Position numbers and translations under genes: made by a program. The notes under the pieces are model-generated. The model saw only the letters and a program-made list of their open reading frames with translations. It made no database searches and was not told where the DNA came from. Source: Spirochaetaceae bacterium (GTDB lineage Bacteria; Spirochaetota; Spirochaetia; Treponematales; Breznakiellaceae). Taken from it: 12,621 bases of DNA. This document shows positions 7,463 to 12,621 of the stretch, piece by piece; positions within the stretch are counted from its first letter, which is position 1; the number at the start of each line of letters is the position of its first letter. The stretch spans positions 1 through 12,621 of the forward strand of contig JAIRSS010000055.1 of assembly GCA_031255315.1 (NCBI GenBank), given 5' to 3'.

Positions 7463-8608
7463 TTACAGAAGCTCCGTTCTCCCCGCCGCGGCGATCTGCG
7501 CCGCGATGTCCCGGACGCCCTGGGTTTCGCCTTTTTTGGCAATGAGGACCGCCGGAACGCCGCCGCCGGAGCGGACCACCACGATGAGGTCCTCAACGCC
7601 GCAAAGGGCCACCGGGATGTCCGCGTCCACAAAGCAGGATCCTTCGCGCCCGGGGGGGATCCGGGCGGCGTACACTTCGCTTCGGGACGCATCCAGGAGT
7701 TTGGCGTATTCATCCCAGCTTCCCACGTCAAACCAGTCAAAACGGGCGGCGGTCATCACGGTTTGCCCGCATTTTTCGGCTATGGCGTAATCAAAGGAGA
7801 CGCCCTCGACATTCTGATAGGCTTCGCTCAGGCCGGGCCATTCGTCCAGTATCCTGAGCCCCTGCCGGATCGAGTACGCCGGCTCTTCCGGGGCGGTTAA
7901 GGCGGCGAAGGGGCGCAGACAGTCCGGGGCGCTGCGGCGGAATTCCTCCAGGAGAAAACCTGAGGAAAAGGCGAACATGCCGGAATTCCAGTAAAAGCCT
8001 CCGGCGGCAAGGAACGCTTCGGCGGCGGAACGTCCAGGTTTTTCCCGGAAAGAGGCGGCTCTGAACACGGCTGTTCGGGATGCCGCGTCTTCGCAGGACA
8101 GGGCTTCCGCCGTTTCGATGTAGCCGTAACCCGTTTCAGGGGACCCGGGGGGAATCCCGAAAACCACGAGCCTGCCCTGCCGGGCAAAGACCTCCGCCGC
8201 CGCCGCGTCTTCGGCGAAGACCGCCAAAGGCCGGATGATGTGATCGCTGGTCAGGACCAGCGTGGTCCGGTCCGGCCCTAATGCCAGCGCGGAATAGACG
8301 GCGCCGCAGGCAATGGCCGGGGCGGTGTTCCGGGCCGCCGGTTCAGGGATGAGGATCATGCGGGAACGATCCGCCGGACTAAAGGCCGCGCAGGATTCAA
8401 TGACCCGGGGGACATGGCCGTGCCCGGCGATGATGATCACCCTGCCGTCCCCGTCCCGGTTTATGACGGCTAAGGCCCGTTCAACGGCGGAAACGAAAAA
8501 GCTGCCCCCTCCGGGAATTGACAGAAACTGCTTGGGATTTCTGGAATTGCTGGCCGGCCAGAGGCGGGTTCCCGATCCGCCCGCCATGATAAGACAATCA
8601 TCAAACAT
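7463..8608 (-). CDS. manC: Mannose-1-phosphate guanylyltransferase
   Basis: Makes GDP-mannose from GTP and mannose-1-phosphate (EC 2.7.7.13) in the cytoplasm, supplying mannose or GDP-fucose-type donors for surface glycans. The 381-residue length matches the single-domain form without the phosphomannose-isomerase domain found in longer ManC/AlgA proteins. Family motifs are clear: the nucleotide-binding loop MAGGSGTRLWPAS (8-20) with the following PKQF; EPAARNTAPAIA (89-100); LTSDH (119-123), holding the metal-binding Asp; GYGYIE (160-165); FREKP (187-191); FYWNSGMF (205-212); FDYAIAEK (272-279); and FDVGSWDEY (293-301). GGAGG lies 8 bases before the ATG. It is last in a run of three minus-strand genes but is separated from the next one upstream by 137 bases containing possible operators, so it may have its own promoter. 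Confidence 0.93.
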   Translation of the reverse strand: MFDDCLIMAGGSGTRLWPASNSRNPKQFLSIPGGGSFFVSAVERALAVINRDGDGRVIIIAGHGHVPRVIESCAAFSPADRSRMILIPEPAARNTAPAIACGAVYSALALGPDRTTLVLTSDHIIRPLAVFAEDAAAAEVFARQGRLVVFGIPPGSPETGYGYIETAEALSCEDAASRTAVFRAASFREKPGRSAAEAFLAAGGFYWNSGMFAFSSGFLLEEFRRSAPDCLRPFAALTAPEEPAYSIRQGLRILDEWPGLSEAYQNVEGVSFDYAIAEKCGQTVMTAARFDWFDVGSWDEYAKLLDASRSEVYAARIPPGREGSCFVDADIPVALCGVEDLIVVVRSGGGVPAVLIAKKGETQGVRDIAAQIAAAGRTELL

Positions 8609-8660
8609 ACACTAAGCCTCCTCACAGCCAGGATAAACGCTTGAAATAAAAAATTAACCG

Positions 8661-8689
8661 CGAACGCGCGTTCGTCGAACACGCGTTTG
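8661..8689. promoter_or_regulatory. Tandem palindromic repeats upstream of manC
   Basis: CGAACGCGCGTTCG (8661-8674) is a perfect 14-base palindrome. One base later CGAACACGCGTTTG (8676-8689) repeats it at 12 of 14 positions, giving a 15-base period. On the minus strand the second copy overlaps a consensus-like TTGACA (8693-8688), but I see no matching -10 box at 16-18 bases. The placement, about 55-80 bases before the manC start, suits a tandem operator for a dimeric regulator. This is inference. Confidence 0.35.
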
Positions 8690-8717
8690 TCAACGGGAAA
8701 TATACCCGATTTTTCCT

Positions 8718-8732
8718 GGTTTACGGTAAACC
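8718..8732. promoter_or_regulatory. 15-base palindrome between two minus-strand genes
   Basis: GGTTTAC-G-GTAAACC is a perfect palindrome with a one-base centre. It starts 14 bases past the stop of the aminotransferase-like gene and lies about 110 bases upstream of manC. Such a short centre suits a DNA-binding site better than an RNA hairpin, although GGTTT/AAACC could still fold with a five-base loop. No T-tract follows on either strand. Confidence 0.3.
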
Positions 8733-8745
8733 CCGCCGGTACGAT

Positions 8746-9756
8746 TCACGGCGACAAACATCCCGCCAGGGCCGCTTCCTCTCCGGGGGATAGTTCCCCC
8801 GGAAGGATCAGGGGATAACCGGGAGACGGCGGCAGGAGGAAGCCGTTTTCCAGGAACCGGCGGAACAAGGCGGCGTAGGCTTCTTCGCCGGGCGAGCCGG
8901 TCAGGGTAAGATAGACGCCCCGGCGGCGCCAGGGGCTATGGCCCAGGGCCTTTCGTATACGGGGGAACTTCCTGAAGCTCCGTTCAGGGAGGGCGGCGAT
9001 AAGGTCCCAAACGCTCCGGGCTGCGGTGGTCAGGACTACCGGGGAAACAAGGTCCTGCCCGGAAGCGGGAAAGGCGGCTTCCAGCGCCGTGTCCAGGATC
9101 AGGACATACGGAAGGCCCGCCCAGGGCGAGGGCAGAACCGGAACCAGGATAGGGGCCGCCCCACTTTGCTCCAACAGCCTGTCGTGTTTGTGGATTGTTG
9201 CGCCATCATCTAGGGATCCCCCCGGACGGGGCGGGGAAGGCGGCTGATGAACGGGAACCTCAGGCCCCGCGGCCGGACTGCGTTTTGGCGGGTCTTCGAG
9301 GAACGGCCGCCAAAGGACGGGCGCGGGGCCGGCCCGGAAGAGCGGGAAGGCGGGATCGGGAAAAGAAACGCCGGCGTCATACCCGGCCCGATCCAGCGCC
9401 CGGCGGAGGGATTCGGCGCCGGCATAGAGACGGACGGTCCTTCCGGGAAAGAGGCGGGTCAACGCCTTGACGAACCGGCCTTCGTAGCACCCGGGGAAGG
9501 GGGCGAAAAGGCCGCGGGAGGCGGCGTTTTTCAGTTCCCTCAGAACGCCTGCGGGAGTATGGCCCAAAACAGCCCGGCCTCCGTATTGCCAGAGGTCCGT
9601 CAGCCGACGTCCGCCGGCGGTATACAGCCGGAATCCCCGGGCCCGCCGGATAGGGGGCAGGGAGCGGAGCAGAGCCTCCCCGGAAGAGCCGGCCGTTCCG
9701 CCGCCCTGATTCGGGGTTAAAAAAAATTCGTCGTATGCTTCCACAGGCTTAATCAT
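8746..9756 (-). CDS. Class-III aminotransferase-like protein lacking the PLP lysine
   Basis: The 336-residue protein resembles the N-terminal part of glutamate-1-semialdehyde and other class-III aminotransferases. ARGFRLYTAGGRRLTDLWQY (39-58) with GGRAVLGHTP (59-68) matches their G-x-x-hydrophobic-D-G-x-x-hydrophobic-x-D...GG...LGH block. FVKALTRLFPGRTVRLYAGAES (95-116) matches the stretch ending in SGTEA in true enzymes. LILDTALEAAF (219-229) stands where these enzymes have the DE pair that binds the cofactor. In the region where the catalytic lysine should follow, the sequence is VVLTTAARSVWD (240-251), with no Lys. It is about 90-100 residues shorter than typical members and has a Pro-rich segment (153-180). 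It is therefore probably not an active PLP enzyme. Its ATG overlaps the end of the helicase gene by 8 bases with no ribosome site of its own, so translation is probably coupled. Confidence 0.65.
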   Translation of the reverse strand: MIKPVEAYDEFFLTPNQGGGTAGSSGEALLRSLPPIRRARGFRLYTAGGRRLTDLWQYGGRAVLGHTPAGVLRELKNAASRGLFAPFPGCYEGRFVKALTRLFPGRTVRLYAGAESLRRALDRAGYDAGVSFPDPAFPLFRAGPAPVLWRPFLEDPPKRSPAAGPEVPVHQPPSPPRPGGSLDDGATIHKHDRLLEQSGAAPILVPVLPSPWAGLPYVLILDTALEAAFPASGQDLVSPVVLTTAARSVWDLIAALPERSFRKFPRIRKALGHSPWRRRGVYLTLTGSPGEEAYAALFRRFLENGFLLPPSPGYPLILPGELSPGEEAALAGCLSP

Positions 9757-12109
9757 TTTTGATTTTGGTAAAATGCGAACCTTGACTGGCGCTCAAAAAC
9801 CGGACTTCATGACCGGCCTCAAAATGAACCCGGACGACCGGACCATCTTCACTTTCACGGATTTCCGTTACCTCGCCGTACCCGTTGTCGTCATGGAAGA
9901 CCTGGTCGCCTATCCGCCAGCGGCCGTCTGAGGAGGCGCGGTTTGTTTTGGCCCCGGCCCTGCCGGACAAGGCCGCCCCGGAAGAGGAACGCTGGTCTGG
10001 AGGGATAAAGCTGTAGGGGATATGACCCATGACGTGCAGGAAGGAACGGTCGGCCTCCCGAAGGAAGATCGAAGGTTCCATAGGCGCGGTACGGCCAAAC
10101 ATGCGGCGCGCGGCGCAGGATGTAAGGTACAGTTCGTCCATAGCCCGGGTAACGCCTACGTAGAAAAGACGCCGCTCTTCTTCCAGGTCGCCATTCCGCT
10201 TGTCCCCCCGGGGAAACACCCCCTGTTCCACGCCGGTCATGATGACCCGGGGGAATTCCAGGCCCTTAGTATTGTGCAGCGTGATGAGGGTTACTCCGTT
10301 GTCCGATCCACCGTTTTCTCCAGCGTTTCCCATAGACCGGTCCAACTCAATGTGTTCCAGGAATTCCAGGAGGCCCGCTCTGGTGGCCGGATACAGACTG
10401 GCGGCGTTGGCCAGTTCCTGGAGGTTGGCGATACGCTGATTTCCGGCGATTTCATCGTGGGAGACATGGTATTCCGCAATGCCCGCCTCCAGGATCAGCC
10501 GGACGACGCAGACGGAAAGCCCCTCTCCCGCGGAAAGATCATCGGGATTACGGAAAGCCGTCCGTTTCGCCCCGGGGTTTTTTACCGGCCCGGCGTCGTC
10601 TCCGTCCACAGGGGGCGCCGCGGAGCCATCCGGCGGCCTTTCGTCCGGCAGGAGGGCCGAGGCTCCGGCGGCGACAGCGGCCAGGAAGGAAGTAAGGCCG
10701 GAACGGGCCTTGGCGGAAAGAGCGGGCATACTGCGCCGGCTGGCGGCGGCGAGATCGCCGATGGCGGATTCCCCGCCCGCAGAGGAACTCTGGAACGCCT
10801 CGTTTACAACACGCTCCACCGTTACGGCGCCAACCCCCCGGGCGGGCTTGTTCACCACCCGGCGGAAGGCCACCTCGTCCCGGGGATTCACCAGGAAGGA
10901 GAGGAGGGCCAGGGCGTCCTTTACCTCCTCGCGCTCATAGAATTTGAGAGACCCCACCACCCGGTAGGGGATGCGGCGGCGGAGCAGTTCCGTTTCAAAG
11001 CCCAGGGACTGGGCGTTCGTCCGGTAGAGAATAGCCCAGTCGGAATAGACGGCTTTGCCCCCGGCCCGGCAGGAATTCTCGATGAGTTCCGCGCAGAAAG
11101 CCGCCTCCCCATCCTGATCGGGAAGAAAGACCAACCCGGGGGTTTTACCGTTCCCCCGCTCGGAACGAAGGGTCTTACCCAGACGGTCCTCGTTATGGCC
11201 CACCACGGAGGAAGCCACAGCGAGAATGGGAGCGGTGGAACGGTAATTCCGCTCCAGGCGCACTACGTCCGTACCGGGAAAGCGGTTCGGGAACTCCAGA
11301 ATGTTCCTGACCTCGGCGCCCCGGAAACGGTAGATGGATTGATCGTCATCGCCCACCACGCAGAGATAGGTTTCAGGACCGCACAACTCCTTCAAAAGCT
11401 CGAACTGGGCTACGTTGGAATCCTGATATTCGTCCACCATGATGACCTTGAAACGATCCCGGAAACGCCGGGCGACTTCGGGGTGGGAACGGAGAATTTC
11501 CACCGGCTTCTTAATGAGGTCCCCAAAGTCCACGTTGCCTATTTGCGCCAGCCGTTCCTCATACAAGGCGTAGTCCCTCCGGAACTCCTGCCGGTGGTCT
11601 ATCAGGTCCAGTTCCGGGTCCTGGGGAGTAAGGAAGTAGTCTTTGGCCCGGGCTATGGCGTAGGCGGTCTGCTTTACCTCTTCCCGGTGAGCGCCTTCCA
11701 TAAGCGCGGCCAGCAGGGACAGGGTGTCATCGTCATCGTAAATCACGAAATTTGAATTCAAGCCGCCCAGGGACCCGTTTCGTCTGAGGAACCACGCTCC
11801 AAAGGAATGGAACGTCCTGAGCATGGCGTCCCCCGCCCGCTCGTCTATGAGCCGCGCCCGGCCGGCCATCTCCCGGGCGGCCCGGTTGGTGAAGGTTACC
11901 GCCAGAATAGACCGGGGGTCTAAGCCCTGCTCCCGAATAAGGTAGGCGATTTTCGTGGTGATTACCCTGGTCTTTCCCGATCCGGCCCCCGCCAGGATGA
12001 GGAGGGGGCGGCCGGTGTGGAGCACCGCCGTCCGCTGTTCGGGGTTAAGGGCCGCAAGGTACGGAGGAAGGCCGGTATGGCCGGAAGCCGGGATCGCGTC
12101 ACGCATCAT
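9749..12109 (-). CDS. uvrD: UvrD/PcrA-type ATP-dependent DNA helicase
   Basis: A superfamily 1A 3'-5' helicase used in nucleotide excision repair, replication and removal of proteins from DNA. Numbering from the start used here (786 residues), the motifs are: Q-motif LNPEQ (21-25); Walker A AGAGSGKT (40-47); Ia AVTFTNRAAREM (70-81); Ib LRTFHSFG (97-104); Walker B VDEYQDSN (225-232); III GDDDQSIYRFRG (253-264); IV ERNYRS (286-291); V TLHNTKGLEFPRV (about 600-612); VI RRLFYVGVTRA (about 640-650). A C-terminal Tudor-like segment (WRIGDQVFHDDNGYGEV, about 727-743) is typical of PcrA and UvrD. A Pro/Gly-rich insert at about 485-528 is unusual. Starts at 12106, 12145 or TTG 12169 are possible. I prefer 12109 because a promoter ends just ahead of it and the family begins about 20 residues before LNPEQ. 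Confidence 0.93.
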   Translation of the reverse strand: MMRDAIPASGHTGLPPYLAALNPEQRTAVLHTGRPLLILAGAGSGKTRVITTKIAYLIREQGLDPRSILAVTFTNRAAREMAGRARLIDERAGDAMLRTFHSFGAWFLRRNGSLGGLNSNFVIYDDDDTLSLLAALMEGAHREEVKQTAYAIARAKDYFLTPQDPELDLIDHRQEFRRDYALYEERLAQIGNVDFGDLIKKPVEILRSHPEVARRFRDRFKVIMVDEYQDSNVAQFELLKELCGPETYLCVVGDDDQSIYRFRGAEVRNILEFPNRFPGTDVVRLERNYRSTAPILAVASSVVGHNEDRLGKTLRSERGNGKTPGLVFLPDQDGEAAFCAELIENSCRAGGKAVYSDWAILYRTNAQSLGFETELLRRRIPYRVVGSLKFYEREEVKDALALLSFLVNPRDEVAFRRVVNKPARGVGAVTVERVVNEAFQSSSAGGESAIGDLAAASRRSMPALSAKARSGLTSFLAAVAAGASALLPDERPPDGSAAPPVDGDDAGPVKNPGAKRTAFRNPDDLSAGEGLSVCVVRLILEAGIAEYHVSHDEIAGNQRIANLQELANAASLYPATRAGLLEFLEHIELDRSMGNAGENGGSDNGVTLITLHNTKGLEFPRVIMTGVEQGVFPRGDKRNGDLEEERRLFYVGVTRAMDELYLTSCAARRMFGRTAPMEPSIFLREADRSFLHVMGHIPYSFIPPDQRSSSGAALSGRAGAKTNRASSDGRWRIGDQVFHDDNGYGEVTEIRESEDGPVVRVHFEAGHEVRFLSASQGSHFTKIKND

Positions 12110-12116
12110 AGAAGGC

Positions 12117-12145
12117 AGTATAGCATGGGAGGAGAAAAAAGTCAT
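12117..12145 (-). promoter_or_regulatory. Promoter for the helicase gene, abutting its ATG
   Basis: On the minus strand ATGACT (12145-12140) is followed by 17 bases and TATACT (12122-12117), with a TG two bases upstream of the -10 box as in extended -10 promoters. Only 7 bases separate the -10 box from ATG 12109, so transcription would begin at the start codon itself. No Shine-Dalgarno sequence precedes any candidate start of this gene. Confidence 0.4.
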
Positions 12146-12177
12146 CGAACACGGGAACCACGGGAGCAATTCTTAGT

Positions 12178-12477
12178 TTACAAAAACATGATAAATCCCC
12201 TCATGGGAACGGGAATATTCGGCAAGCGGTAGGGCAGTTTAGAGGCGGTAGAGGGACCGATCTCCGATACGAGACACGGGCCGGGGGCAGCATGAGGTAT
12301 CAGCAGCTCGGCGCGATAAAGGCGGGATATGGTTTTAATCATATGCGGGCTGCCCCGCGCTATGCCCCGCATGAAACGCAACGGGAGTTTTTGATATTCC
12401 TCCGGGGTGAGGATTTCATCAACAATGATGGAGGGTAAACTGAGAATTGCTGAGTAGGCAACGCGAGATGTTGACAC
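12178..12477 (-). CDS. Doubtful 99-residue ORF in the helicase/tRNA spacer
   Basis: This is the longest open frame in the 400-base stretch between the helicase and the tRNA. It starts at GTG 12477, inside the -35 region of the tRNA promoter on the other strand, and has no convincing ribosome site. The product is not recognised; the middle (EILTPEEYQKLPLRFMRGI) looks protein-like but the C-terminal third is Pro-rich and unstructured. A competing 48-codon plus-strand frame begins at 12292. A decayed gene or chance frame is at least as likely as a real protein. The stretch also holds a small hairpin, ATGCGGG/CCCGCAT (12343-12372). Confidence 0.2.
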   Translation of the reverse strand: MSTSRVAYSAILSLPSIIVDEILTPEEYQKLPLRFMRGIARGSPHMIKTISRLYRAELLIPHAAPGPCLVSEIGPSTASKLPYRLPNIPVPMRGFIMFL

Positions 12478-12499
12478 GATTTTTCATTTCCGCTATGAT
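12471..12499 (+). promoter_or_regulatory. Strong sigma70 promoter for tRNA-Asp
   Basis: A perfect -35 box TTGACA (12471-12476), a 17-base spacer and TATGAT (12494-12499, five of six consensus) precede the tRNA. Transcription would begin near 12506, about five bases before the mature 5' end. It is the best promoter match in the window, as expected for a stable RNA gene. Confidence 0.8.
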
Positions 12500-12510
12500 C
12501 AAACAATGTT

Positions 12511-12585
12511 GGGGGCGTAGTGAAGCTGGTTTATCACGCTGGCCTGTCAAGCCGGAGATCGCGGGTTCAAGCCCCGTCGCTCCCG
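12511..12585 (+). tRNA. tRNA-Asp (anticodon GTC)
   Basis: A full cloverleaf folds in 75 bases. The acceptor stem is GGGGGCG with CGCTCCC (one G-U pair), the D stem GTGA/TCAC, and the anticodon stem CTGGC/GCCGG around the loop CTGTCAA, giving anticodon GTC. There is a five-base variable loop and a T arm GCGGG-TTCAAGC-CCCGT. The discriminator base is G, the known identity base for aspartate. The 3' CCA is not encoded, so it must be added by nucleotidyltransferase. About 36 bases of unassigned sequence remain to the window end. Confidence 0.96.
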
Positions 12586-12621
12586 TCAGTCAATCAAGCA
12601 TGTTTGGTTAATAGCCCGTTC

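Noticed and set aside
10022..11755. 577-codon open frame on the plus strand
   Set aside because: It is wholly antisense to the UvrD/PcrA helicase, whose motifs are unmistakable. High G+C keeps the opposite frame free of stops; its translation has no recognisable domain.
1..12621. CRISPR array, transposase, integrase, toxin-antitoxin or defence cassette
   Set aside because: I found no regularly spaced direct repeats and no recognisable protein of these classes; the dyads are isolated and not regularly spaced.
12586..12621. Second tRNA, encoded CCA or integration site after tRNA-Asp
   Set aside because: Only 36 bases remain. No CCA follows the discriminator base, no second cloverleaf starts, and no copy of the tRNA 3' end is present elsewhere in the window.

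Overview
The window reads as chromosomal DNA of a spirochaete, most likely a Treponema-lineage organism with a fairly high G+C content. This is inferred from gene content and style: an MFS carrier with a HEAT-repeat tail, a stand-alone DRTGG protein, a UvrD/PcrA helicase, a probable lipoprotein with a loose lipobox, and short dispersed dyads. No single marker fixes the genus. There is no phage, transposase, CRISPR array or recognisable defence system, so most of the window is ordinary core and lineage-specific sequence.

Layout, left half (+ strand). Positions 1-325 hold no complete gene. A divergent minus-strand gene appears to start at base 4, with a good ribosome binding site and a sigma70-type promoter. 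A long imperfect dyad (171-245) follows, then a promoter-like box just ahead of the next start codon. The plus-strand genes are: an MFS transporter fused to HEAT-like repeats (326-2611), a DRTGG-domain protein (2771-3127), 5-formyltetrahydrofolate cyclo-ligase (3221-3811), an unrecognised soluble helical protein (3860-4444), and a very large probable lipoprotein of unknown function (4675-7341). Two further dyads sit at 2680-2715 and 4561-4628. The latter shares an exact 18-base core with the dyad at 171-245.

Right half (- strand). The large lipoprotein gene converges on a minus-strand gene for mannose-1-phosphate guanylyltransferase (8608-7463, GDP-mannose synthesis). The space between them carries mirrored terminator-like sequences. 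Upstream of that gene is a 137-base leader with tandem palindromic repeats. Further upstream are a degenerate class-III-aminotransferase-like gene (9756-8746) and a UvrD/PcrA-type DNA helicase (12109-9749). These two overlap by 8 bases and are probably translationally coupled. The stretch 12110-12510 has no convincing gene. It contains the helicase promoter, one weak minus-strand ORF and a consensus promoter for tRNA-Asp(GTC) at 12511-12585.

The genes do not form one pathway. The points most worth following up are the dispersed dyad family, the MFS-HEAT fusion, the apparently catalytically dead aminotransferase homologue coupled to the helicase, two promoters placed so close to ATG that the transcripts may be leaderless, and the 888-residue lipoprotein.
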